64,000 nt of DNA from Mycolicibacterium canariasense (GCF_002101555.1 NZ_LQOL01000081.1:124001-188000), one strand, 5' to 3'. Shown: positions 55,004-63,562, numbered from the stretch's first letter. Numbers and translations: made by a program. The notes: generated by a model from the letters alone, not told the origin.

Positions 55004-56082
55004 GCGGTGCTGCTCTCTCGCTGCCAGGTGGCCAGCACCTCGGCGATGGATGGTTGCGGCCTGCCCAGGTACCCGGTGCGCAGGCAGGAGTCGAGAATCC
55101 GGCGGAAGTAGCCGCCACCAGCATGCGGTGGTGAGATGCCGAGCCGGTCACGGGTGGTGGTGCTGTCGAAGCACACCCGCCGCGACAGATAACTGGTGTA
55201 GAGGCGGCCGACCTTGTCGTAGTAGCCGCGTTCGATCTCGTCGAGGTCGTCCGGGTCGAAGGTGCTGGGCGGCACGAAATCCGCGACCTGGAACGACGGG
55301 TACTCGGCCAGGATGTCCGACATGGTCCGCAGCGAGACCGGGGCGGCACCGACGGCGTGGAAGGTGCGACCGGCGTGATTGCCGACCTGCCCGGCCACCG
55401 CGGCGATCGTGTCGGCGACGTGGCCGATCGGCGAAAGTCCTAGTGTGGCCGCGTAATTCCCCGGAAGGGTGCGCAATTTTCCTTCGACGATCAGTTTGAG
55501 CACCTGGTAGATGTGCTTGTGTTCGCGGCTGTGCCCGGTGCGGTACTCACCAGAGACGATGCCGGGGCGCACGATCGCCCACCGCAACCCAGAGGCCCGC
55601 ACCAGCTGTTCGGCCTGGAACTTGCTGCGTTCGTAGTGGTTCCCGAACCGCTGCCCGACGTCGAGCTGGTCCTCGGTGAAAGTGCCGTCGTACTCGCCGC
55701 ACACGTAGGCGGTGCTGACGTAGAGCAGATCGGCGTCCCACTCGCGCGCACACGCGACGGCGTGCGCGGTGCCCTCGACGTTGAGTTCGGTGTATCGGTG
55801 TTCGGGCAGGCCGAAATCGGTGACCGCCGCGCCGTGCACGATGACGCCGATCTCGGCGGCGAGATCGCGGCGCGTGCCGGCGTCCAACCCGAAACCCGGT
55901 GCGCGGACGTCACCGCACACGACCCGGGCCGGCCGGACCAGGCGCCCGTTGTTGGCGACGATCTCGGCCCGCCGGTGCACCAGGGCCACCACGTGGTGAC
56001 CGCTGCGGACCAGCCGGGCCACCGTGTCGGCGCCGACATGCCCGGCCGCTCCGGTGACCAACACACCGCGGGCGGCGGTCAT
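55000..56082 (-). CDS. NAD-dependent epimerase/thioester-reductase-like SDR
   Basis: A 360-residue extended SDR. GVLVTGAAGHVGADTVARL is the cofactor motif, YVSTAYVCGEYDG the active-site Ser/Thr region, and NHYERSKFQAEQLV holds the catalytic Y-x-x-x-K. The overall pattern is close to the NAD_binding_4 (thioester reductase, fatty acyl reductase) group, so it may reduce a carrier-bound acyl chain or a keto intermediate. The ATG at 56082 overlaps the carrier-protein stop by 4 bp, and its stop overlaps the next start, placing it in the middle of a coupled operon. Confidence 0.85.
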   Translation of the reverse strand: MTAARGVLVTGAAGHVGADTVARLVRSGHHVVALVHRRAEIVANNGRLVRPARVVCGDVRAPGFGLDAGTRRDLAAEIGVIVHGAAVTDFGLPEHRYTELNVEGTAHAVACAREWDADLLYVSTAYVCGEYDGTFTEDQLDVGQRFGNHYERSKFQAEQLVRASGLRWAIVRPGIVSGEYRTGHSREHKHIYQVLKLIVEGKLRTLPGNYAATLGLSPIGHVADTIAAVAGQVGNHAGRTFHAVGAAPVSLRTMSDILAEYPSFQVADFVPPSTFDPDDLDEIERGYYDKVGRLYTSYLSRRVCFDSTTTRDRLGISPPHAGGGYFRRILDSCLRTGYLGRPQPSIAEVLATWQRESSTA

Positions 56083-56324
56083 GACGGATCCTTCTGGTCG
56101 CGAACCAATTCCACCAGGTCTGCCACCGTCGTCACGGCCGCCAGCGCTTCCTGTGGCAGCGGTGGCAGGACGAAGGCCCGTTCGAGGGCGATGGACAACT
56201 CCAGCAGCCGCAGCGAGTTGTACCCGAGGTCGGCGACCAGTGCACAGTGCAACCCGGGTTGCCCCGCGGGGTCCGGCGCCATCGCGGCGACCAGGGTGAG
56301 CACGTCGCGCTGCAGATCCGTCAT
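56079..56324 (-). CDS. Acyl carrier protein
   Basis: An 81-residue stand-alone carrier protein. The phosphopantetheine Ser is Ser37 in DLGYNSLRLLELSIALE; the usual Asp before this Ser is Asn. Helix pattern and length fit a type II acyl carrier protein. It lies between the acyl-AMP ligase and the reductase with 4-bp overlaps on both sides, so it most likely receives the fatty acyl adenylate and presents it to the reductase, AfsA-like and acyltransferase enzymes. Confidence 0.88.
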   Translation of the reverse strand: MTDLQRDVLTLVAAMAPDPAGQPGLHCALVADLGYNSLRLLELSIALERAFVLPPLPQEALAAVTTVADLVELVRDQKDPS

Positions 56325-59300
56325 GCCCGGCCCCGCTCCGAGGGCTGCGCTCCCCCACTGGCCAGCAGATCCCTGGCCTCGTCCAATTCCACGTAGGCGT
56401 CCAGGTATCCACCCATGCGCAGCCACTGGTAGCCGTACTTCAGGGTGTCCCGCCACTGCGCACGCGAGGCGAAGGACGAGGGGAACATCTCGCCGCCGGT
56501 GACGGTTTGCACGTCGGCGACGAGTTGGTCGAGGTCGGCCTGCAGGCGGGCCGCGTCGTCCTGGTCGCCGATCGAGCACCCGGCCAATCGACGGGCGTGG
56601 GCGACCAGTCGCGGATGCTCGGGGACCAGGGTGTCCAGGTCGGACAGCAGCACCTGGTCCCCCGGCAAGGGGGTGACACCCCACGCGCTGGCCAGGACCC
56701 GGACCGCCATGGTGACGATGCGCCGGCCGCACAGGGCGGCCACCTGCCATTGCCCGTCCTTGACCGCACCGTCGAAGTCCTCGCGTGCGTTCTCCAGCAC
56801 CATGTTGGCCAGGACCAGCGCGCTCGCGGCTTCCGCGAAAGCCTTGGCCGGCAGGACCGATCTGGCGATGTCGCCATCGGCCGGTGCACCGTCGATGGTA
56901 AGCACCGGCCGCCGGACCGAAGGCGGCGGGGTCAGCGGTCGAGCCGGATCACACATCGCGGCAACGGGTCTGATGGTGCCGGCGCCGCGCCAGTGCAACG
57001 AGACGAACCCGTGCCGGACGAACAATCGTAGGTGCGCCGGCGCGGCGGCCGTCTGCGCCGGCGTCTGCCCGAACACCACCTGCCGCCAGGAGTGCGCACA
57101 CGCCGGCGAGAGCACGAACAGGTCGGACTTTCCGCGCACCACATGGGTGGCCGAGCGGATCGGCCACGTGGTGACGTGCGGGACCTTCTTCAGCAGGACA
57201 TGGTGCGGGTCCAGGGTGATGACCGGGCCGCCCAACCGGGCGGCCAGTGCGAGCGCGCCCTCCACGGTGGGGTCGGCGTCCAGCCGCTGATACTCGTCCA
57301 GCAGTGTGGTGTCGGCCCCGCAGCGGCGTAGCCGGTCGATCTGCAGCGGCAGCCATTTGACTTCCAGGTAGCCCTCGCCGTGCCGGGCCAGGAAGGCTTT
57401 CATGGTCTGGGTCAGGCCCTCCCGCGCCCACGCCAACGCCTCGGCGTCGATGTTGTCGCTCAGCAGGGCCAGTGCGGCGCTCTGCCGCAGGCAGTGGTCG
57501 GCGCGGCGCTGCCACCACCGCGACAGCAGCCCGGTCAACTCCGGGTATCGCACGATGTCACGGAGGTCCCCGTACCCCGGGCCGGTGCGTAGCACGGTGC
57601 CGCGCAGAAACCGCTGCACCCGGTTCAGGGTGTCTTCGGTGACGGGTGCGCCGGTGTCCAGCGCACGCCGGACCTGGTGCAGGCGTTTGCGGACCTGCGC
57701 GTGCGATTGGGCCCGGATCTCCACGCGGTGACCGTCGATGAACAGCACCGTGGGCATCACGGCTTCGGCGCCGGCTCCGGGCAACAGCAGAAGCAGATCG
57801 ATATCGGAACCGTCGTTGCCGAACCCCTCGGCCAGCGAGCCCTCGAAATGCACCGTCGCGTCGTCCGGGATCACCGCGAGGTCGCGGGCCTTCTCGAACA
57901 GGGCGCGGACCGTGTCCAGCGGCCCCGGCCCGGGCGCCGACAACAGTTCGGCGCCCGCCAAGCACCCCGACCGCCACTGCTGCCACATATGGGCCCGGCG
58001 CGGCTTACCGCTGGAGGTGCGGGCCAGCCCACCGCGCGGCACACCGATGAACCACACCGGGGTGTCGGCACCGACCTGGGCGACCAGCGCGGTACGCAGC
58101 ACGGAAATCGATGTACGGCACGGTTGTTCGACGAACATCGCCACCCCGGGCCGGTCGCCCTCGTTGACCGCGACGGCCACCGCCTGGCCGGGCACGTCGA
58201 GGTCTTCGGCGAACACGGTGCGGCCGTTGACCTTGAGGCTGGTGCCCATCCGCCCGAGCACGTAGAGCTGCCCGTCGAGCAGGAACCCGGCATCGCCGGT
58301 GTGCAGTTCGTCGCCGATGCGGCGGGTCGTGCTGTCCGGGTCACCGCGGTATCCCCCGAAGACCGAGGCCCCGGACAGCACGATCTCGCCGAGTTCGCCG
58401 TCGGCGGCGGCGCCCTCGATCCGCACCCGGTGCCCCGGGATGGGCACCCCGACCGAAACGACCGGACAACCGTGCTCGGCCACCGGCACCGGCGTGCCGT
58501 GTCGCAGCGCGGCTTTGTCGATGCGCACCGTCCGCAGCGGGTCGCCCAGCCGGTGTGCGGTGGCGATCAGGGTGGCCTCGGCCAGTCCGTAGGACGGCAG
58601 AAAGGCACGCGGGGAAAAGCCCAGGGGCGCGGTCAATTCGGTGAACGCACGCAAGGCGTCGGGATCGATGGGTTCGGCCCCGACCACGATGGTGCGCAAC
58701 CGCGACAGGTCCAGGTCGTCGATGTTGGCCGGGCTGAGCCGGCGGGCGGTATAGGCCAGCCCGAACGGGGGCGACACGGTGTGCCCGGTCGCTACGGCCG
58801 CGCGCACCCAGCGTCCCGGATCGCGGATGAACTGGTCGGGCCGCATCAGATGCAGCCCGCGCTGCCGGGTGACCGCTTGAAAGACGGTGCCTATCAACCC
58901 CATATCGTGGTACAGCGGCAGCCAGGATGCGGTGGCGTCGCCTGCGGTCAGCTGACATACCGCGTCGATGGCGTCCAGATTCACCGCCAGATTGCGCCAG
59001 CTGATCCGCGCCCCGCGGGGCCGGCCGGTCGACCCGGAGGTCATCTGTAACAGCACATCGGCACCGGGCGCGCCCAGATCGGCCAGCGCAGCGCCGCCGG
59101 GCATGTCGTCGAGCACGATCCGGGCCGGGCCGTCCGCCGCCTGCGCGACGACGCCGGCGAACGCCGACGAGGTGATCACGGTGTGCGCCTGCGCGCTCAT
59201 CAGGATGCCGCGCAGATGCCGCAGGTATTGGTCGGCGTCGTGGAACAGTGGCGGTGCGACCGGTGTCAGTGTCGCGCCCGCGGCCGTCACCGCGAACATC

Positions 59301-59515
59301 GCCGCCAGGCACAGATGCGAGGTGGGCATCAGGACGCACACGGTGTGCCCGGCCCCGGCCCCGCGATCCACCAGCAGCCCGGCGATCAGCCGAACCCGTT
59401 CGGCCAAGGCCGAATACGGCAGATAGTCCCAGCCGCCGTCATCGTTCGCCAGGTGTACACCGGTGTCGGCGCTGGGCGTCTCCAGCCAGCCGCGGATGGC
59501 CTGCACCTCAGACAT
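56321..59515 (-). CDS. Fatty-acyl-AMP ligase fused to a Pol-beta-type nucleotidyltransferase
   Basis: A 1064-residue fusion. Residues ~1-510 form a FAAL-like adenylation module: TSGSTGRPRGARISW at 159-173, WLPLYHDMGLIG near 198, SYGLAEATL near 308, TGDAGFLLDG near 406 and a shortened C-terminal part with the A10-like TSSGKPRR at 500-507. Residues ~530-640 are a nucleotidyltransferase module with HFEGSLAEGFGNDGSDIDLL (GS and D-x-D motif) and the third acid in GHRVEIRAQ. The remaining ~420 residues are helical and unrecognised. Activation of a fatty acid for the carrier protein is likely; the second activity may transfer a nucleotide to a pathway intermediate. The ATG at 59515 overlaps the upstream gene's stop by 8 bp. 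Confidence 0.85.
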   Translation of the reverse strand: MSEVQAIRGWLETPSADTGVHLANDDGGWDYLPYSALAERVRLIAGLLVDRGAGAGHTVCVLMPTSHLCLAAMFAVTAAGATLTPVAPPLFHDADQYLRHLRGILMSAQAHTVITSSAFAGVVAQAADGPARIVLDDMPGGAALADLGAPGADVLLQMTSGSTGRPRGARISWRNLAVNLDAIDAVCQLTAGDATASWLPLYHDMGLIGTVFQAVTRQRGLHLMRPDQFIRDPGRWVRAAVATGHTVSPPFGLAYTARRLSPANIDDLDLSRLRTIVVGAEPIDPDALRAFTELTAPLGFSPRAFLPSYGLAEATLIATAHRLGDPLRTVRIDKAALRHGTPVPVAEHGCPVVSVGVPIPGHRVRIEGAAADGELGEIVLSGASVFGGYRGDPDSTTRRIGDELHTGDAGFLLDGQLYVLGRMGTSLKVNGRTVFAEDLDVPGQAVAVAVNEGDRPGVAMFVEQPCRTSISVLRTALVAQVGADTPVWFIGVPRGGLARTSSGKPRRAHMWQQWRSGCLAGAELLSAPGPGPLDTVRALFEKARDLAVIPDDATVHFEGSLAEGFGNDGSDIDLLLLLPGAGAEAVMPTVLFIDGHRVEIRAQSHAQVRKRLHQVRRALDTGAPVTEDTLNRVQRFLRGTVLRTGPGYGDLRDIVRYPELTGLLSRWWQRRADHCLRQSAALALLSDNIDAEALAWAREGLTQTMKAFLARHGEGYLEVKWLPLQIDRLRRCGADTTLLDEYQRLDADPTVEGALALAARLGGPVITLDPHHVLLKKVPHVTTWPIRSATHVVRGKSDLFVLSPACAHSWRQVVFGQTPAQTAAAPAHLRLFVRHGFVSLHWRGAGTIRPVAAMCDPARPLTPPPSVRRPVLTIDGAPADGDIARSVLPAKAFAEAASALVLANMVLENAREDFDGAVKDGQWQVAALCGRRIVTMAVRVLASAWGVTPLPGDQVLLSDLDTLVPEHPRLVAHARRLAGCSIGDQDDAARLQADLDQLVADVQTVTGGEMFPSSFASRAQWRDTLKYGYQWLRMGGYLDAYVELDEARDLLASGGAQPSERGRA

Positions 59516-62222
59516 CGGAGCGCTCCTGCAGCAGGGTGACGCTACCGGCCGCACCGTCCACGCTGACGGTCATGCCGGTCCGCACGAGGTCGGTCAGCCC
59601 GTCGATCTGCACGACGGTGGGCACACCCAATTCACGGGCGATGATCGCGACATGGGTCAGCGGAGACGCCCGTTCGATGAGCAGGGCCGAGGCGAACGGC
59701 AGCGCCGCCACCCAGCCCGGGTCGGTGCGGTAGGCCACCAGGATGCCGCTGGAGAAGTCCTCCGGTCGTTCCACCACGACCGCACGCCCGGTCACCACTC
59801 CGGGGCTCGACGGCGTCCCGGTGAGTACCGTGCCCACGGTCGCCTCGGCCACGGCACCCCGGTGCCGCCAGCCCGCCGCGGCCAATTCGGCTGCGGTGTA
59901 GCCGGATCCGGTCGTGACAAACCGTGGTGGCGCCTTCAGTTCCCGGTATCCCCGCTCCAGGGTGGCGCGCCGGGCGATGGCCGCCCGGGCCTGCGCTCGA
60001 GTGGTCGAACCGTCGTAGAGCCCGAACAGTTCGTCGCGGGTCAGCTGGAACACGTCGCCGGTGGCGTCGACGATGCCGCGCCGCTGCAGGTCCCGCGCCA
60101 TCACCGCGACAAGTGATTTCAGGATCCCGAAACCTTGGGTGCGGGCGAACCGCAGGTGCTCGCGGTGGGTGGCCGCGCGCTGGATCTTGGCGCGCAACGC
60201 GTCGAAGATCCTGCGGCGCGGCCCGTGCAGGTGCGCGTCGAGGTAGGCCTGTGCGGCGTCGTTCGGGCGGTCGGCGCCGTCGGGAGCGGCCATCCGCAGC
60301 ATGTGGAAGATGCCGGACGGATCCTGGCGTAGGTCCGGTGCTTCGAGCTTGAGCTCGTCCAGGCAGCGGTACCCGAACCGGTCGATGTAGTCGTCGATCT
60401 TGCGGAGCAGTAGCCACCATGCGGAACCGGGGTCGTCCTCGGCGTACTCCACCAATTGCGGGTAGGCGGTGGCCGGGTCGGTCGCGTCGATGAAGGCCCA
60501 CAGCTCGGCTGTGCTGTGCGCGAACGCGGCGATGTCGGCGAGCGCCCGGGCCGGCTCGATGGACACCACGTCGGTGCCGGGATTGACGATCGCGAAGCCG
60601 AACCATTCCGGGGCGTTCGGCAGGAACGCCTTGGTCAGCACCGCGAGCAGACCGACCGAGGTCAGCAGCACGGCGTCCAGCACCATCATCGGTCCCCAGA
60701 TCGAGGCGACCTCGTCGTGGATGTGCCGGAACTTCTGGTAGGCCTGCGGACCGTCCAGATCGGATACGTCGGTGAGCCCGTGCCGGGCGACGAAATCTTC
60801 GAATTTGCGGTCGAATTCGTCAACCAGTGTATCGATGGCACGGAACCGCTGGGCGTAGGTCAGCGTGGTGCGGGCCCGGTGCACGACCTTGGCGCGGGTG
60901 CCGACGAAGGTGAACGGTTTCAACCGGCGCGCCGTCGCGGCGTCCAGCGGTTCACCGACACCGAGCGCGACCTCCAGCACCCGGCGGTTCAGCGGGTAAC
61001 CGGGGGCGATACCCACCATGCGGTACCAGTGCAACAGGTTGTAGTAGACGTGGCCGTGGAATTGGCCGAGCATCACCGGTAGCCACGCCTGCATCTGGTC
61101 CAGTTGTGCCGGTGGCACTTTCAGGCTGCGCGCGTATTCGCGGTAGACGTCGGCGTAGAGCGCGCGGGCGGTGGTGAAGGTCAGCGGCGACGTGACGCCG
61201 GCGAAGCTTTCGATGATATTCGAGTTGTCCCAGATCCGGAGGGCCCCGGGGTCGACGTCCTCGCCGAAATGCTCTGGGCCCTCTGGGGTTCGGTTGCCCA
61301 GGGTGGTGATCGGCCGGGACTGCAGGATCCAGGTGCGGCCGTCCTCGTCGACCGCCCATTCGATGTCCTGGGGTGTGCCGAAGTGGCGCTCCACCCGCAT
61401 CCCGAGTTCGGTCAGCGTCGACCGCAGCGCGGGGTCCACGGTGTGCACGCGCTGGCGGTCGGCGGGCACCTCGGCGGTGCGAACACCGCCGCCCGCGCCG
61501 GGCAGGATCATCTGCGACTTGGTGGCGGTGGTTTCTTCGAGGACCGCTCCGCTGTGTTTGGCGACGACGACCGCGTCGGAGTCGACTGCACCCGAGACCA
61601 GGCCCTCGCCGAGCCCGTGCACGGCGTTGATGACGATCCGGTCCGGGGTACCTGCAACCGGGTCGGCGGTGAACATCACGCCGCTGGTGCGCGGCAGCAC
61701 CAGCCGCTGCACGATGACGGCCAGGGCGATATCGACGCTCTCCAACCCGCGCACGTGCCGGTATTGCGCAGCGCGTCGGGAGAATGCGGAGGCCCAGCAA
61801 CGTCGGACCGCCGCCTCGGCGGCGCCGATTCCCTCCACATTGAGAACGGTGTCGAATAATCCGGCAAAGGAATTCGCCGCGCCGTCCTCTTGGCAGCCCG
61901 AAGAGCGCACCGCGACATTTCCGTTTCCGGCGTATTCGAGTGCGGCGAGAATGGCTTCCCGGATCTGCGCGGGCATGACCAATTCACGTACCGCGGATTC
62001 GGCGCACGCCGCTTCGGCAAGCCGCTCCGACAACGTCATCGGCGCCGTACTGAGCTGTACACCGGCCGCGTCCAGCGCGGCCCGGAAGGCGTCGGTGCCC
62101 AGCACCGCCCAGGGCGGCACCGGGAACCCGGATCGAGTCAGTTCACAGAGGTTCTGCGCCTTACCGCCGGCCATCGCGCGCAACCGGTCACCGGGTGCCT
62201 GATCGGTGATGAGCAGTGGCAT
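59508..62222 (-). CDS. PEP-synthase/rifampin-phosphotransferase-like enzyme
   Basis: A 904-residue protein of the PPDK/PEP-utilising family. The N-terminal ATP-grasp part has GGKAQNLCELTRSGFPVPPWAV, AVRSSGCQEDGAANSFAG and IEWAVDEDGRTWILQSRPI. A long central region of ~450 residues differs from PEP synthase and resembles the substrate domain of rifampin phosphotransferases. The C-terminal swivelling domain carries ERASPLTHVAIIARELG with the phospho-His near 857. The family moves the beta-phosphate of ATP through this His onto an acceptor, so it may phosphorylate the lipid intermediate. GAGGA lies close before the ATG. It is the first gene of the - arm. Confidence 0.83.
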   Translation of the reverse strand: MPLLITDQAPGDRLRAMAGGKAQNLCELTRSGFPVPPWAVLGTDAFRAALDAAGVQLSTAPMTLSERLAEAACAESAVRELVMPAQIREAILAALEYAGNGNVAVRSSGCQEDGAANSFAGLFDTVLNVEGIGAAEAAVRRCWASAFSRRAAQYRHVRGLESVDIALAVIVQRLVLPRTSGVMFTADPVAGTPDRIVINAVHGLGEGLVSGAVDSDAVVVAKHSGAVLEETTATKSQMILPGAGGGVRTAEVPADRQRVHTVDPALRSTLTELGMRVERHFGTPQDIEWAVDEDGRTWILQSRPITTLGNRTPEGPEHFGEDVDPGALRIWDNSNIIESFAGVTSPLTFTTARALYADVYREYARSLKVPPAQLDQMQAWLPVMLGQFHGHVYYNLLHWYRMVGIAPGYPLNRRVLEVALGVGEPLDAATARRLKPFTFVGTRAKVVHRARTTLTYAQRFRAIDTLVDEFDRKFEDFVARHGLTDVSDLDGPQAYQKFRHIHDEVASIWGPMMVLDAVLLTSVGLLAVLTKAFLPNAPEWFGFAIVNPGTDVVSIEPARALADIAAFAHSTAELWAFIDATDPATAYPQLVEYAEDDPGSAWWLLLRKIDDYIDRFGYRCLDELKLEAPDLRQDPSGIFHMLRMAAPDGADRPNDAAQAYLDAHLHGPRRRIFDALRAKIQRAATHREHLRFARTQGFGILKSLVAVMARDLQRRGIVDATGDVFQLTRDELFGLYDGSTTRAQARAAIARRATLERGYRELKAPPRFVTTGSGYTAAELAAAGWRHRGAVAEATVGTVLTGTPSSPGVVTGRAVVVERPEDFSSGILVAYRTDPGWVAALPFASALLIERASPLTHVAIIARELGVPTVVQIDGLTDLVRTGMTVSVDGAAGSVTLLQERSDV

Positions 62223-62533
62223 CGCGGTCCTCGGGTGACGGCGGGAAGAATGGGTGGGTACGACAAGTCAATCGCGGAACTGAGCAAATACAATCCATCT
62301 TGGCGAAAACTTGGAGCGCGTAATTCCCATTTCACATGAGATGAAGAACGGTTCCGCCGTTAGCTCGTCAGGCCGTCGCCGGTGCGGCCGCGGGTGACGG
62401 TGTTTGCCGTAAGCAAAAACGCGGTCGAATCAGGGCACCCGGAGTGCTCGTCATTTCGTTCCCCTCGTGGTGGTTGCAGTACAGACTGCGGCGCCACCGC
62501 CGATCGGGAATGCGTAGTGGACTACTCGAATCG
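62223..62533. other. Intergenic leader of the biosynthetic operon
   Basis: This 311-bp stretch between the PEP-synthase-like start and the SRPBCC stop has no convincing gene. It is AT-richer than the surroundings between 62270 and 62350, as expected for a promoter of the - arm. It contains an imperfect palindrome (CATTTCACATGAGATG, 62328-62343, 12 of 16 positions symmetric) and, at its far end, the dyad shared with the left edge of the cluster (62511-62532). Confidence 0.6.
62511..62532. promoter_or_regulatory. Dyad GTAGT-GG-ACTAC at the right edge of the biosynthetic cluster
   Basis: A perfect inverted repeat GTAGT-GG-ACTAC followed by TCGAATC, matching the site at 47164-47185 at 19 of 22 positions in the same orientation. 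It lies about 290 bp upstream of the first gene of the - arm and just outside the SRPBCC gene's stop. With its partner it brackets the entire cluster. Confidence 0.7.
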
Positions 62534-62977
62534 CTACGGCGCGCTGATCGCGGCCAGTCGGTCGATCGATGCCAGAAGTTTGTCGGACGTGGTCGCCCGA
62601 GCCCGGGCCATCCGGCTCTCATCGGTCAGCCTGGTCCAGTCGTAGGTGTGGGTGACCCGGGTGGTGGTCTCGTCGATCGGTTCGAGCTCCCACCGCCACA
62701 GGTGACCGGGGGGCTCCTTGCCTTCCTCGGACGGCAGCCAGGCGATGCGCCGGCCCTCTTCGAATTCGACGATCCGGTTGACCCGCACGGCGCCCGTCGT
62801 GAGGTTCATCCGGAACACGTCCCCGACGGCGTGCACGCGCTGCCCCGCGGGGGCGTCGGCGAGATTGTCGTTGCCATCCCAGGCGGGCTGCCGCGCCGGG
62901 TCGGCGATGAGCTCGAAGATCGTGGCGGCGGGGGCCGGGATCTCCCGGCTCGCGGAGACAACCGTGTTCACGGCCAA
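62534..62977 (-). CDS. SRPBCC (START-like/polyketide cyclase fold) protein
   Basis: A 147-residue single-domain ligand-binding protein. VVSASREIPAPAATIFELIADPARQPAWDGN is the usual first strand and helix, RIVEFEEGRRIAWLP and LWRWELEPIDETTTRVTHTYDWT the middle strands, and a C-terminal helix follows. Such proteins bind hydrophobic ligands or act as cyclases. It is outside the shared dyad, so membership in the biosynthetic cluster is uncertain. Confidence 0.85.
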   Translation of the reverse strand: MAVNTVVSASREIPAPAATIFELIADPARQPAWDGNDNLADAPAGQRVHAVGDVFRMNLTTGAVRVNRIVEFEEGRRIAWLPSEEGKEPPGHLWRWELEPIDETTTRVTHTYDWTRLTDESRMARARATTSDKLLASIDRLAAISAP

Positions 62978-63084
62978 CAGCTTACGGACGGAATCGGCCA
63001 GGTCGGCTTCCAGCCGGTGCGGCGGCTCGCACCACCCAGCCGCGACCCGATCTTGACGATGGCAAGTTCCGGTGCGATAGTGAA

Positions 63085-63099
63085 CTAGTCACTGACTAG
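63085..63099. promoter_or_regulatory. Perfect palindrome upstream of the DUF1707 gene
   Basis: CTAGTCA-C-TGACTAG is a perfect 15-bp odd palindrome ending 13 bp before the ATG at 63113. Its position over the start region suggests a repressor operator. No regulator gene lies next to it in this window. Confidence 0.5.
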
Positions 63100-63112
63100 A
63101 TTCGAGGACACC

Positions 63113-63562
63113 ATGGCCATCTTGGTAGGCGATCAGGAACGTGCCCGCACCGCCGACGATCTCGGCCTGGCCCTGACGCAGGGCTACCTGCCCATGACCG
63201 ACTACGAAGAGCGGCTACGGCTGGCCTTCGCCGCGCACACCACCGACGAATTGCGCGCGGTGACCGCCGACCTGCCGACCGCCCGGCTCCGCGGGGCCGA
63301 TCCGCGCCGCCGGGCCGCCCGGCAGCGCGCCGCGCGACTGGGCATGCGGATCCACCTCGGCGCCTACCTGGCCGGGTCGGCCCTCATGCTGGCGATCTGG
63401 CTTACCGTCGGGCTGACGGCGGGCGAGTGGTACTTCTGGCCGGTGTGGCCGATTCTCGGCTGGGGTATGGGCGTCGCCTCGCACATCGTGCCGGTGTCGG
63501 CGGCGCTGGCGTCAGGCGTTCGGGACGGCGTGCCAGCGCGCGGCCGCTGCCGCCGACCCTGA
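63113..63562 (+). CDS. DUF1707 and 2TM-domain membrane protein
   Basis: A 149-residue protein. The N-terminal DUF1707 module (VGDQERARTADDLGLALTQGYLPMTDYEERLRLAF and HTTDELRAVTADLP) is followed by an Arg-rich linker and two membrane helices (LGAYLAGSALMLAIWLTVGL and FWPVWPILGWGMGVASHIV). The ATG at 63113 gives MAILVGDQERART. DUF1707 proteins are widespread in actinobacteria with unknown function. The palindrome just upstream suggests tight control. Confidence 0.82.
   Translation: MAILVGDQERARTADDLGLALTQGYLPMTDYEERLRLAFAAHTTDELRAVTADLPTARLRGADPRRRAARQRAARLGMRIHLGAYLAGSALMLAIWLTVGLTAGEWYFWPVWPILGWGMGVASHIVPVSAALASGVRDGVPARGRCRRP

Noticed and set aside
62368-63088. Short frames in the region upstream of the biosynthetic operon and opposite the SRPBCC gene
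   Set aside because: They have no ribosome-binding site or family likeness, and several overlap the clearly real SRPBCC gene on the other strand.
63085-63105. Third copy of the cluster-edge dyad near the DUF1707 gene
   Set aside because: It shares TAGT/ACTA and a nearby TCGA, but spacing and core differ from the GTAGT-N2-ACTAC sites, so I treat it as a separate palindrome.
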